Positions 36,724 to 50,334 of a DNA stretch of 64,000 bases are shown here, piece by piece. This stretch comes from Oxyruncus cristatus (Eukaryota > Chordata > Aves > Passeriformes > Cotingidae). The translations under genes were made by a program, and so were the position numbers. How positions within the stretch are numbered: the first letter of the stretch is position 1; each line of letters opens with the position of its first letter. The stretch spans positions 1,472,426 to 1,536,425 of the forward strand of contig VXAY01000767.1 of the NCBI GenBank assembly GCA_013399855.1, written 5' to 3'. The notes beneath the pieces are model-generated. The model saw nothing but the letters and a program-made list of their open reading frames with translations, ran no database searches and had not been told where the DNA came from.

Positions 36724-39700
36724 AAACACCCTACTTTATTTAGCTTCAGTTGTTCTCCTTCTCACCCAAAACTGTGAGCTATAAATCTCTCCAGAACAGA
36801 GCCCATTAACGCACCCTCTAACAAGCGGTAACGCCACCGGTACCAGCCAGCTGTCACCACCACGCCTGCTGCGGCTGCACAGCCTGCTCACGGAAAAAAG
36901 GCAGAACACAGGACCCGGGCTTCTGGTTTCGTATCAGAAGAATGCAAGGCTGGAACGTAACTATTATGTTTAGAAACATGACACGGGAGCTACCCCACAG
37001 GTATTTTACCCGTGATCCCGCCTGGTTTCCAACCGAACGGAAATCAGCCAGCCTCAAGAGACAGAACTCCAGGACGGGTCACAACAAATTGAACAGGAGA
37101 AAATGAAGCCCTGGAAATTAAGCCTTAAGAACTTTGTGAACTTCATCTACGACACTCAACTTTATCCTTTCTTACTGTCCCAATTTTAATCTAAGCAGCT
37201 GGGATAGTCGGAGCGACTCTTTAAGCCTGCACCTGAATCCATGCAGCTTTTAAGAACATGGGGGTTTTTAATATATGCAGAATACATAGAGAACACATAA
37301 GTTACTTGGGTTTGCAGAGAAACCAGAAAACAACGTCAATATTTAATTTTAATGTCACAAAGCAGAATTCTCTTTCAGGGATCTTTTCAGAAACTCAGCT
37401 CCTGCTGTTTGAGAGGAAGAGGTTGGCAGCACTGAAACCTGGAAAAGGAGTTTCAACTTCCAAAACACCATTCTTACCCTCCTCATCAACTGCACAGGGA
37501 ATCATTTCATTTGGTTTTGTTACAGGAGAAGCATTGCTCCCCTCATTCCTGAACAGAATCACTAAAATACTGATTAGCCATAAGATTTTAAATTGAAAGC
37601 ACAGTTTAAACAGGATAGACAGTGTACAACAGTAACCCAAAAGATTGGATTTTTTTGTTATTTCCCATTTAATTGCTTTGTTTTCTCCACTTATTGCACA
37701 AGAACCTCTCAGATCATGTATGTTTTCCCTCAGTGCTGTGTATAGTGATTTCAGCTTTTGTTAGAGGATGCCAAACCTGGTGCTGAAGGCGCACTTGGCT
37801 GCAAGGACTGACTGTGAATAAACTTGGGCCGAGAGCATCCCAGGTGTGTGGTACCAACGCTGCGAGGGCTTCACTGCTGTGCAGCAAATATGAAGCAACA
37901 GTTTGGGGCAGGTTTGAGTGTTCCTGACTCCTCTAATGTCACCCAGCAATACAGACGATGCCGCGAAATGCACAGTCCTCGAGGTTGGCAGAACAGATGG
38001 AGCCTTAACCTTTACTGGAGACTCTGGTTACACAGCTTCTGCATCTTAAATAATTTATAGGAACGGATCATATGGGAGCTTCAGCTGTGGAAACAGATGA
38101 TGCTGAAACAAGATCTGATCCAATCTGTTCACTTGCCAGTGTTCAAAACCTGGGAAAGGTGAACAGGTCGCCCCTGCAGCCCACAGCACTTGGAGGCATG
38201 GGATTTTCAGCCCCATACACTGGTTTATTACTGTTTATTGCATTTAACACAACCCAGCTTCAGCTTGTGGTGCACCACATTTCCTTCAGCTAAACAACTT
38301 CAACCCAGTTTTGCCCTAAAACCGAGGAAGTTTTCCCCCAAATTACAGTTCAGATGCTCTGTAGATGAAGAGGCAAGCCAAGCAATCACTGTATTTGTTA
38401 TCATACAAATATTTAAGTAAAAAATAGTAGCTTGTTCTTAAGGTAAAATATTTACAAATGAGTACAGTGGTTCTGCAGGACTTGAATGGTGAACAGGACC
38501 TCAATTTTAAATACACTGAGAAGAAACTTTAGGCTCAGAGCAGCATTTGTGCTGACCCTCAGGACGGGCGATGCTGGCACAGGGACACTCAGGGCTGTGA
38601 CCACCATTATCCACAGCACAGAGCAGAGCAACCACGTAAGTGTGTCCATTTGCACTTACACAGAGCAGCAGAGCAGGAAGAAGCATGCCTCTTCACACAG
38701 CTGGGGCAGTCTGAAAGCTCCCCCAAAACCATTCGAGAGAAGCATGCTAAAGCAAACCAGCCCAAGTTCAGGCTACTTTAATATTCCAGCCTAAAAACGG
38801 CTTTATGAAAGCTGATTCACGAACAGACCAAATATTGCTGTTCTGGGATGCACAACAAAGAGTGGGGCAGATGGTCAGGGGTGGCAGCAGCTTCACTCAT
38901 CTGATTTAATCCATCACCACAACCCTGTCAGAGCCCCCAGTCACATGTGTTTCACTTACTCACTCGTTCGGTTCACACAAGGCATCCAAAAAAAGCCCAC
39001 TGAACAAGATGTACAGCTCATATTTACTATCCCACCCTGCCAGCATTCCTGGTTTTCTTAAACAAGATTGGAGAAACAAATTTGCTCTTGGCTGTGAGAA
39101 GCTCTGCCAGGTTTCCCATCCTAAGTGTGTTTTAATCGGATCACCACTTAAACTTTTCAAAAAACAGTGTTTAATGAAAACAAACAGATGTACAACTGCC
39201 GAATGTCACTGGGAGACTGTTAACATGTGTCATCACCAAGTTTTAACAGCAGAACTGGAAAAGAAAAAAAAAAAAAAAAAGAGAGATGGAGAGTTATGAC
39301 AGGGAAATTCGGCTGCTATAGAAGTCCATCTTTCCCAAACACAGTATTCCCTAGAGAAGGAAGGAGGGGAGCTCCTACGCACAGCCCGAGCGGGCGTCTG
39401 TGTCGGAGCTGATGAGCACACTCACCCACCTCCCACACACGGGCTGGAGTCATCCCCCTGCCCCAACCCACCCACGGCACCCTCCTGCCTTCCCACTGCT
39501 CAGCCTCACATCTGCTGCAGGGCAGGTCACTTCTCACACTGCTGATTCAACAGAAAACCCTTCAAAACACAGGGAGGAAAACGCAGTTTCCTTCACATCA
39601 GGCTACAAATCGACTCACCCAGCATCATCATCCAACCTGAGCCACTGAGGAGGAGGGATATGGATGGAAACCTCTGTCCGGGGAAGGATATGGCTCCCTT

Positions 39701-40218
39701 TGGCAGCAGTTCCACAAGTCCATGCTGCAACCTTCCAAATAAATACACCCAACTGAACAAGTTCCAAGTTATCAGCCAAGGCAGCTTCTCTGGAGGATAA
39801 TTCCACTTACAGCATTGCTTCAAAATACCCACATCCACACTGTGGCTCCTATTTCTAAGAATAAAGCTGAATAAAATGGTTTTTCCCCCTACTTCCCACA
39901 GGAAAGCAAAGCAAAGAGCCCGTCTAAACTTTCCATCCTTCCCTAATGAAACTCTTATTGATTTTTCATCCTTCTGAATCACTGCCTTGGAGCAACTTCC
40001 TTTAGCTGCAGGTTCTCACATTTAATTTCTGTGTATGCTGAAGGGAAAGTTTATCATGAGAGTGCCCAGAAAGATACTAAAAGAGTTTTTTTATGAGAAA
40101 GCTATGAAATTTTACATATGGCATTTACCAGTCTAGTTTAACAAAAAAAGAAAGAAAAAAAAAAAAATAACCTGTGACATTAACAATCAGCAGATTCCTG
40201 TGACATCCTGTGCCACCT

Positions 40219-40276
40219 CCGTGCAGCTGTCAGTGCACAGAGGCAACAGAAGAACAGATTTGTGTTGATAAAGAGT
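40219..40276 (+). repeat. 58-bp direct repeat, copy 1
   Basis: This copy begins ccgtgcagctgtcagtgcac and is identical over 58 bp to 40311-40368. It is followed by an A run with one N at 40282. Confidence 0.95.
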
Positions 40277-40310
40277 AAAAANAAAAAAAAAAAAAAAAAA
40301 AAAAAAAAAA

Positions 40311-40368
40311 CCGTGCAGCTGTCAGTGCACAGAGGCAACAGAAGAACAGATTTGTGTTGATAAAGAGT
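40311..40368 (+). repeat. 58-bp direct repeat, copy 2
   Basis: Identical to 40219-40276 and again followed by an A-rich run. The perfect identity and the lone N between the copies suggest an assembly join rather than a biological duplication. Confidence 0.95.
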
Positions 40369-43300
40369 TAAAATAAAAAAAAAAACAAAAAAAACCACAA
40401 CAGACATTCATTCAGATGATGGAGAGTTAACAGGTACCCAAAGATAAGCAGACCAGAACACATGGATGTGTCCACGGGATAGCAGGAATTACCGGCACTA
40501 TCATGTATATGCAGGCTGAGCATGGAGAAACTGTTAGGATTTAATAAATAAATAATGAAAAATCCATCAGCAATACATTAACAGACAGACAGCTTTGCCA
40601 ATACCAAGGACATAAAAAGAAACAAATCTCTGATAATTTATTCTTAAGCTAAAATTTCCCAGCTGCTTCAATTGCTATTTAAATGGGAAAACAACCAAAA
40701 TGCTACAGACCTCGTAGTTCTCATTTATGCAAAATACGCTAATTTTACAGGTTTAGGGAAGAAGCAAATTTATGGGCCTCCAGGACACAGTAACTCAAGG
40801 AAATATTAGCCAGGTTTGTATCTAAGAAAAGGAGACATCCTTTTGCTTAAAAGTTAATCTTTTGCACTGTGGTTAATACTGTCTGAATGGCACTGTCTAC
40901 AAGCAAAGTATTAGCTAGAACTGGTTCCAGAAGACCTGAAAACAAGGATCTTCCACAAAGCATCTAGGCTTCTGGGAAAAAAAAAAAAAAAAAAAAAAAA
41001 TCAGGCCCTATAAAACTTACAGAAAAGAAGTTGAATCACCCGTCACTTTATCAGTCAACCACCTGTTATTCTTAAGAGGTGAAGAAGGAGGAAAGCTTGA
41101 TGGAAATCATCTTTTTTCCGCTCTCTCATGTCTGTCTTTTCATTAAAGTTCCAGCATCCCAGCACCGTTGTAAGGGTGATGACACAATTGTCCTTAACTG
41201 CTTCCCAAATTACCTAAGGAAGGAATTCAATCGTGCTTTCTAGGTGGTACCAATTAACACCCCCCAGCAGTGATCTGTAACAGCCCCTGAAGCGCTGCCC
41301 ACGAGCTGAGAGCAAAGCAGAGCAGAGCAACCACTGCCGGTCACAGGAGTGAGACTGAAAAACCAACTCGGTGAGATGCTCAGACTCGCAGTAGGAATTG
41401 TGCCAAGGGAAGGAAAGTCCCTGAACTGCACAGGATCAAGCACCAGATGAAGCCAAATGAGACGACTTATGTAGGATAATTATTCCACTACAAAGAAAAG
41501 TGGCAAGAAAGAAGAAAGCACAAAGAACAAAAAGGAGATTTTACAGAGATAAACAGATTGAAAAAAAAATCACGTGTTTGTTGCCCACAACAATTAGTTC
41601 TTCTACTCCAAGAATGTTTAAGAACTGCAGAAAGTTATCAAGATAAGGTTAGGGAAATTTTTTAACTCTCACAAAACCCAATACCAAAGCACTGAGATTA
41701 AAAGAAAGAACATTTATAAAATCCTACATGAAGCAAACATGAAAAGGTTGCTCAGCTGCAAGATAACTAAGTAATGTAACCTTTCAAAGCAGCAACAAAA
41801 AGCGATTAGACTATCCCTTGGATTGAAAATGATTGATTATGCTGCTAGTATTGGAATTGAAGTTGACTGTAATGCTTTTCATGTAATTGCTTTATTGAAT
41901 GCTGCATAGCTTTATTTGGCAATATACTCAGAACATTGCAAGTTTACCAGTTCTACAGTTCCTGATACACCACAGACACACAGTTACACTATATTTATCC
42001 CAATGACATTGGATTAAATGGCACATACTAAGGTTACCTCCTGACCTTTCAGTTAAGGTCTGGGGGGAATCTTCTGCCAGCAGAATCATCTAGTTGATTT
42101 GAGTACCAGCAGCTCTCCATCCTCTGCATCTGTTCGCTGGTTTATTCCATAAACTCTATCAAAACAACTAAAATCTGATTTGGGGCCCTGTGTGCTGTAA
42201 TAATTAAATCATTTTGAGGACTTTGAAAGCTGCCTCATCCATTTAAGAAAAATATCAACCAAGGACAAGTAAATCACAGTGAAGAAGATGAGTAAGTAAA
42301 ACTTTCCTTTGTTTGTATTGGAGTACATTAAAATATCTATGGGGTGTTGTTCGCTTTTAACCTTTGTTTTTATCCAAAAAAAACAGCCTTCAAAATTTAA
42401 ATGTAACTGCACAGAATTACTTTTTCTCACCGGCTTTTCAATTTCTTTGATTTGTTATCCCCTTGGTGTCACTCCCTGCTCTTTGAAGAGAGTCCTGGCA
42501 AAGGTCAGCAGTCAATTAGCCATCAATAAATACCCAACATGAGAGTGACAATTTTGGGCTGCCTGAGCTCCCATTACTAAACCAAGCAACGTGTTGGAAA
42601 GCTCATAACAAAAAGCAGTAAGTACTTTAGAGTGTTCTGAAAATAAATATAATGTTACCTTTAAAGCAGTAAGTATGAAAAATATCAAAGAAGGTATGTA
42701 ATACCAAGTGTTATCATCTATTGCACACGTATATTGATTTAACCCAGACACGCTCACTTATCTACAAAGCAAAAAATTGGGTTTTAAGTACCATACTTTG
42801 CAAGACCCTTAGGGCACAATAACATTACTGTCATCATTTACTCTGACTTCCCCGTCTTTTACTTGATCCATCCCCAGTCTTTTCAAAACAATGCAGCTCT
42901 ATTTATGCCACCACACCAGTACCCTGGGCTAGATGGCAACACAATAATTATACACAGTGAATATAAGACACAGGGAAAAATTAATGCTTAAATACACACA
43001 CACACCCCCCAACATGTGAGGAACATATCTACCACTCAGACACACGGATAACTTTCCCAGTGCTGTGCATACAAGGATGTACTTGGGGTTTTGGAAAGGT
43101 GGTTTTGCACACTTTTTCAAGCTTGAAATTGTTTGGGGACAATCTTAAAAGTAAGATCTTCTTGGCATTTTGCAGAGGAATGCAGAAGACAGAGGACTGA
43201 TATTTCCTTAAAACTCAAGTGGGATCAGTAACAGTTAAAGTTTGGATAAACCCCTCATTATTGGATTCCTACAACTTCAAAATGAACCCACATCGGCCGC

Positions 43301-43877
43301 CTGCTAAACACAGACACGACTTCAAATCTGCAGAATCACAAATTCTCACATTAACAATGTTTTAAATCAAGGTGCAATTATACTGGGGTTATAAAATATT
43401 TAATGCCGGTTGAAAAATAAATGTACTGAATTAGTTTAACTGAAAATACTGAACTCTTAGGTAAGTTACTTATTTCAGTGACACACCGAACACATTTAAC
43501 ACACAGAGCTGCGAACAATCCACTGAAATTCATTTCCACTTCCTCCTGAGCACAGCATTGCTTTATTAATGTGACCAAGAATATTAAGGGAATGACAATA
43601 AAAACACGAGTGCTACCTTACGTGCACTATATTTAATAACAGAACTTCTGAAAAGTTCCCAGTGTTTTATCATAAAAGCCTCCTTTTAATCTTTGTCTGT
43701 AAAAACTCTAATTCTGTGCCCCATCCAGGCAGCTGCTTCAAAACTCTGGCAGCTAATACACGTTTATTTCTACGCATTTATTAAATGCATAGAAAATTAA
43801 AAGTTAAAAATACTTTTTTCTATACCCAGTGTCTCTACTGTGAAGATCTTCAATAGTGAGAAGAAAAGTGCTTATTT
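40369..43877. other. Non-coding AT-rich sequence
   Basis: No gene is visible. An A run of about 23 bases lies at 40978-41000. The stretch 41810-41960 is repeat-free and looks like a conserved-element candidate. A (CA)5 followed by a C run lies near 42995-43010. Confidence 0.55.
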
Positions 43878-44019
43878 CACAGAACCACAGAATATTCTGA
43901 GTTGGAAGGGACACACAAGGATCATCGTGTCCAACTCTTACATGAATGGCCTGGAGAGGGATCAAACCCACAGCCTTGGTGTTATTAGCACCATGCTCTA
44001 ATCAGCAGAGCTAATTTTG
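43878..44019 (-). mobile_element. tRNA-Ile-derived SINE with CR1-like tail (TguSINE1-like)
   Basis: On the minus strand the element starts with a 73-nt tRNA-Ile relative (44019 down to 43947). It keeps TTAGCTC of the D stem, the anticodon stem-loop around ggtgctaataacacc with anticodon AAT, and a B-box-like GGTTTGATCCC. The rest, 43946 down to 43878, resembles a CR1 3' tail (agagttggacac..., ccttccaactcagaat..., gtggttctgtg). This is the layout of the songbird TguSINE1 family, which uses CR1 enzymes to move. Mismatches in the acceptor and D arm make it a fossil copy, not a working tRNA gene. Confidence 0.88.
43947..44019 (-). pseudogene. tRNA-Ile(AAT)-like head of the SINE
   Basis: The length equals that of a tRNA and the anticodon loop is intact, but the 5' acceptor strand (gcaaaa instead of ggccgg) cannot pair with the 3' side. 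The Pol III boxes are recognisable: the B box lies at 43958-43968 on the plus strand, and the A-box region at about 43995-44014. It is part of the retroposon and not a cellular tRNA gene. Confidence 0.85.
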
Positions 44020-47000
44020 CTTAAAAGCAGCTGGATAATATAGATCAATTTAACTAATGGGTCAAAAGATGTTGAAGGTGTCACAAGTATTGAAGTCAGT
44101 TTTCCCTTCAGCAGCGTCAAACCCTTGGAAGTTATGATTATAAATGTATAAATATGATTATAAAAATACCGTAGAGAATTAAAACATGCCTCACAGAGGT
44201 GGATATTTTTAAACTATTGATATTTGAAGGTCTTTGGATCTCAGGGGTGGTAGAATAAAGCCCAGTGAACATCAATCAGTGAAACATTTCAGATAAGACA
44301 ACAAACACCAGATATCCCCTCGCCCTGGGTTTAACCTCGTGGCTGGCACCCCCAGCCACATTTCATACTTCTGCTGACCTATTCAATAGGTCAATAAAAT
44401 CCTGATAAAAACGCAGAGAAGTACCTACCTTACCCATTTAATTTTTTCAAGCATATTGAAAATATAATGCTTTGAATGTCAGAATTTTTCAGAGTCATCC
44501 AGTGTGAACTATTATTGCAAATGACGCGTAGGAAGACTTTGAAAGCTGCTGTTGACTAATCCAAGGAATACGAACCTCTCATTACCACTTAATTCTGTAC
44601 CGGGTATAAGCACAACTCTGAGTTTGCTCTCAAGAGTTCTGTGCTGGTGGCATCAGCCCCTTCTCAACGCCTTCTGCTGAAAGTCTGACAGCGCTGCTTT
44701 ACAGAGCCACAAAGAGCCTTTAAACCAGATCCTGTGGAGTACAATAAGGAGGGGGGGCAACACCCAAAAACTGGGCAGCAAATATATTGGCTCAAGGCAA
44801 ACAAGGTGTATGGTCCTTTCCCCAGGACCAGCTGGGTACTAAGGCACACTCTCAGCTCCACCTCCGAGGCGCTGGGCTGGCTCCTCTTTGAACATATGCC
44901 CTTTCAAGTGAAATTAATCACTCTCTTTATCACTCCTGCAGCATCTGGAGCCACAATCATTACCCAACTGCTGAGAAAGAAATGAAACCACTAATCGCAC
45001 AGGGAGCAGGGCTTAGCGTTCAGAGCAGGAAAGTTTTTATTAAGTTCTCATTTGAAAAGTGATTTTTCACGGCCAGCCTTCCAGGACATGCCACACAAAA
45101 GCTGGATCTACTTGAGCAACTGTCTACAAGTCATCCCCCAGCACAAAAAAAACACTACAGAAGCGCTATAACGAAGTTTTAACATGCTTTTCCAAACTCA
45201 GCTCTATAATCCTCAATCACTACTATAAGCAAGTACAACACGGAGACACATTTAACCATAAACTCTAAAAGGCCTCTGGAAGAAGAAACTGCAGAAGTGG
45301 TGGTGGACACCAGTGTCATCAAGAGTAAGGACCAGAGAGTGCCTCTGGATTCACACATCACCCTCATACTCATCTCAGCAGGAGTTCCCCAGGCAAACTG
45401 AGGATCCGACATTCAAAACTACTATATTAAGTAGCCATTTCATCATATCTATCCACTAGCTAAAGTAATTAAAATAAACCATATCAACACTACTGCAATC
45501 ATCTGGATTACCACGAAATGTCCCCTATCCCTACCAACTTCTCTAATTCATTTTCCTGGCTTTTGCCATTCACATTTTTTGAAACCAAGAAAGAATACAA
45601 AGAGTAAGTTGAAGCCAGCAGGACTATTCTCATAAATGCTGGGGGGGGAAGAGTGGGGGGGATCTAGGGAATAAGGGTATCAGAGGGCAGACAACCCAAA
45701 CCTCATGAAGAGTCCCTAGAAAGAATCAGCAGCATTACTTGCACAGTGAGAACAACAGGCATCTTAGGGACTTCTAAAGCAATTTTGTGTATTTTCACCC
45801 ATAATAATTGTGCTCTACACAAGAGCTGAATGAGAAGGTGATTATCCCCATATACAGAAATCATTCAACTAAGTGGCCAAGTAAAACTCTCACTTTAACT
45901 TAAGATATAATTATTAAGAAAAAAAAACACTGCAGGGTTCTGAACAAGGGCAGCAAAATAATTAAATCTAGTACTCTGCTAAAACAGGCTGAAAATGTGA
46001 TCATCCATTTTTAATGCTCCGCCTATACGTAACAACAGAAATCTTTCCAACAGCTGCATTCAATTAAAAAAATATTAACCCCAAGGAAAAACTACAAAAA
46101 CATCCCCATCTGTTTTTCTTGCCACTCACTGTGCTTCTTTTGTGACTGAAATATGTACGACAATACAATCCAATGAAGTTGAATGAAAAGTACCACAATT
46201 CCAACAATAATAAGCTATCTTTTTATTTTTTAAAATGAACAATTTAAAAGAAACCACTTTTGCAGATTTTCCCCTGTGACCCCCCAGCTCTGTTCCCATA
46301 GTAACTATTGAGGAAAGAAAAGGATAAGAAGCCTAACATACTTTTCCCAATACCAACAAAATACAGACAAAAAGCACCTTATTCTCAAAAACTATTATTC
46401 TCAGGAAGGGAAGAGGGACATTAAAAGATTAGTGTGAATCTCCTATGTAATCTAGTTTAAACCACCACCTACTGAACATCTGATGTTGGTTAGACAAAGA
46501 TGTTTGTTAAAGCGGGCGGCCTTTGTGTAAAAGAACTGTTGAAATAGTTGTGCAAGCCCAACAATAACAAAATTACCAGGAACATGCTGTAAAAGCTCCC
46601 ATCTGAACACAGCAAGGCACCAGCCCACAGCCGTGCTGCGGCTCAGCGCTCGTCCCTGCCGAGGAACTCGCATTCCAGGCATGGAAAGTGTAAATTTTGG
46701 AACTTACTTCAGTGTTATTTCAGTTCCTCCTTTGCTGAACTTTTTAACTGGTCTCCTAGTCTACGCTGGAGTGTGTTTTTCTAGGAAAATATACAGAGGC
46801 CAGCGATCCTTTCTTTAAGCAGTGCCACCAAGAACCTTCCACTGGTGCCAACAGGTCCCTACAGGAAACCAAAGCTAATAAGGGAACAACTTGGAAACAC
46901 CAAGTTTGCGGACAAGGAAAAACAGCATCAGCTTAGGCACTTCTCTATCGCTAATTACACTTCCCAAACTCCTCCAGGAACAATGCCAGTGGCATTCTCC

Positions 47001-50000
47001 GTGCCACAGGGCAGGTCCCTCAGCCATGTCCCATACATAGATCTCTGAGCCCGGTGGGATAAGGGCAGGAACCTGGTGGGTGTGCTGTGGGCTGCTGTGG
47101 CATTTATCCAACCCAACACAGACCTCGAGCACCTGGAGGGAAAACCGGGCTGGAAAATGATCTTCCAGCATAAAACAGGTTCTCCAGGAGAGAGGTGGAG
47201 CTCTTACGGTGTATGCTTGTCTGGTTCCCTGACAAACACACCACTATCTACTGCCTGCAGACACAAGGTCTCCACCCACTTTGAAATGTCTCACCCACCT
47301 AAACATTAATTGTACAACCACTGCAAAGGGTTACAAATTAAGGCATCTCCACAACCCCAAGATAAGCTGGATTCAGCTGTTGAGAAAACAAGACCACATG
47401 AGGACACCACATCAGAACTGGAATGATGCAGGTGAGGTGCAGCAGTAGAACATGATATAATAGAATTTAGAGGCCTTTGGAACAGGAAGGAGAAAATGTG
47501 GATAGGAAATGGTAAGGAAAATGAAGAGAGAAAACCAAATGTTTATCCATCTGAAACAGCTGCGCTTCTGTCTGAGGAAACATGAAATTAGCTTTGAGGC
47601 CACCCTTAAAGCTTCTCAAATATCACTGACTAATATCAACCAGCATATTAAGTTTTGCTGCTAATGCAATTTTGCAAAACAACTTTCTCTGAATATTCAA
47701 ATATTAGGGTTTTTTAAAGTTTCATAGAAATAAAAGTGTAATTTATATTTTCCCATAAAATATTCTTCATAAATAATTATTTTAGACAGATTTAGAACTA
47801 AAGTACTACCTTTTTATTTAAATCACTTTTTTAATAGCTACATAATGAAACTACAGCAAGACATTAAAAACAACTAACCTGTTTCAAAGGAAACTGTTCA
47901 TTACAAAATACTTTTTAAAAACGATTCAGAGATATTTTAAGCCAGACACTTCTAATTACAATTGTAAAATATCAGTAGGTGAAATCTTCACTGAGATTTG
48001 ATATAATTCTGAGGAGCAATGCTAAGAAAATATTTCATTCAAAGAGAATATATTTACTCACAGAGGTCCAGAAGCTTGGTACCCTCAATGAATACATTAA
48101 ATACATTAGCAGCAATGACCAAAAGAAGTGTTACTTAAATTAAAGAGTAATCTGGTTCAAGGTATAAAACTGGTCATATTAAAATTCAAGGTAAAAATAA
48201 GAAGGCTCATCATTTTAGAACAACGTGCCATCATCAGAAGTTTGGAATCGTGAGTCAGAAATATCATAAACCTCCCAGATGCCACACAGAGATCACTAAA
48301 AAGCCATTTGTGCCTCATTCATGAGGTGTTGTCCTATCAAATAGAGAAATGACTTAATCTAGGACAGATCATCACTCTTCATTTTGTTGAGCTTCCCGAA
48401 AAACTTCCCTTGTTGCAGAGCTATTTTTGAATCTTCTTTCAGCAGGTCTGAGCTCTGCTGTCCTTTGAAGACCTGGACTCCTTTTTAACATTTAGTGTAC
48501 ATAGGTAAAAACCTGTCTTTTAAGACGTAAGGTCAAAGGCACTTCCAAACCAGCACTTGACCTCCCTGAAATTACGATCTTGAGAAAGGGTGTTTTATGG
48601 CAGCATTATCTGAGAACAGAGAACAAAAGACCCTTTTTCATCACGGCCTCACCCACCCTCACGGGCAGTTCAAAGGTTCCTCCGCATTAGAAGTGGTTCT
48701 CTGAAAAGTTCATTTCGTACCTTTTCCATTATGGATTGTTTCTGAAGAAAGACTAATGATCAAAACCCATTTGCTCATCCTATTTTAAGGACAACTTTCA
48801 AATACAGGTAGTGACTCCAAACTAAAGTTTTCCTGTGTTCACCTGGGGCAGGAGCACTTATGACTCACACACACCTGGCTCCTCGAAGCCCACGAACTCC
48901 AGAGGTTTAATGGTTTCTTCCCCAGGGAAAAAATCTCTCTGCTGTGATCAGAATCATTACAAACCCATTTCCCAGTCTGATACCTCACTTTCAGTGCTCT
49001 TCCACTCATATCAGGGAGCACGTCCCTGCTGGGCTAAATCGCCATCCTGACTCATTTTTGGTAGAGAATTACAGATGGAGAACTCCCTGGGACGCAACAT
49101 CTGGGTTTCTAACAGTCCCCTTTTTCCCTTCCACAGTAGATACGGTATTATTACCAAGTCAGTATTTTTACCATGATTAAAGAACAGTTTTCCTAAAAAT
49201 CAGAACGTTTTCATCCTACCAGAAACATTTTTATGATATGCCCCTTATCAAAAAATAAAGCCACATCATTACTTTAGCTCTGAGAGCCACCTTTGCAGGG
49301 TGTATCCCTTATCCTTTGCAATCTCTGAGTGTTTTGGGGGACACGGCACGTGCACAGTTACTGAAGTACAGTTTATGAAGGAGGTGAAGACACCAGCAGT
49401 GATGGGGGGATGGCAACCAACCCATGAGAACAGCGAGTGTCTCTGGGAAGAGACACCTCAGCGTTTTGCAATCCAAATTATCGGCCCCTCTCCGGTAAAG
49501 CACACGAAATATTTCCTGTGTTGCACATATTTTACACTTAATTTTGACTTTAGAACTAAATCTCAGAGCTTCACAATATTCATAATTCAAAATTGGAATT
49601 ATGCTGTGGATTCACGTGTGTGTCGACTTTCCACGCACAGTTTTAAAAGCCGGTATTGCCATCGCTGAAACACAAAAATATGGACATTGCAGAGGTTCCA
49701 GGAGCTTTTAGGACCACTCAAGTGTTGAAGAAAATCAACACGGGGAAATATGCAAATTGCTAATTGGCAATTGCATGAAATACTATTAATTTACAAGAAT
49801 TTAGACCCAATCAAACTTAGCAAGGGTGAGAAAATTGTTCAGCTCTTTGAGGTTGCTGAGTAATTTAACTGATATAATTATTTCTCTCGTGTTTAGTGGT
49901 CACTAAACGAGTGTCTGACAAGAAACACCTTGAAACCAAGGGATGCAGCGTACAGATATTTGGACATCAATATGGAACTTCCAGATGCCAAAAGCTCAAA

Positions 50001-50269
50001 ATAGATGGTTTTAAAACAGGCCACCAACAAGCAACGTGCAAGGGACAGGGAAGAGCACACTGACATTGACCTCACACTGACAAGTTCCCACATTTCAGAA
50101 CTGCAGAGCCCGGGTTTTTTGTAGGTGCAGTGATTTCAATATCATTGCTTTCACCTACACCAAGAACACCAAGCCCAGCTTGAAAATGTACAAGTCTTCA
50201 TTCTATAAAATCAAGGACTTAACTGAAAAAAGTCTGTGTTATAAACTGAGGTGCTGATATGATGCTTTC
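44020..50269. other. Non-coding sequence, one LTR-like patch
   Basis: No gene is supported. G runs lie at 45641-45648 and 45655-45661. A patch at about 46455-46680 has a TATA-like element followed by CpG-rich sequence and may be a truncated LTR. The remainder is AT-rich and featureless. Confidence 0.5.
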
Positions 50270-50334
50270 TTTTTTTTGTGGGTTTTTTTGGGTTTTTTTT
50301 GTTTGGTTGGTTGGTTTGGTTTTTGGTTTTTTTT
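50270..50334 (+). repeat. 65-bp tract of only T and G
   Basis: There is no A or C for 65 bases. T runs alternate with GG and GGG, including four successive GGTT-type units. It is a low-complexity, strongly strand-asymmetric tract that could weakly favour G-quadruplex or triplex structures. Confidence 0.93.

Larger units (their letters stand above)
35212..40218. other. Non-coding sequence with simple repeats
   Basis: No supported gene. It holds the (CA)n repeat and the long A run annotated separately, an A run at about 39263-39280, and a somewhat CpG-richer patch at 37790-37995 with no recognisable product or repeat family. Confidence 0.55.

Noticed and set aside
43947..44019. A functional tRNA-Ile gene
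   Set aside because: The acceptor stem cannot pair and the copy is fused to a CR1-like tail, so it is a SINE head.
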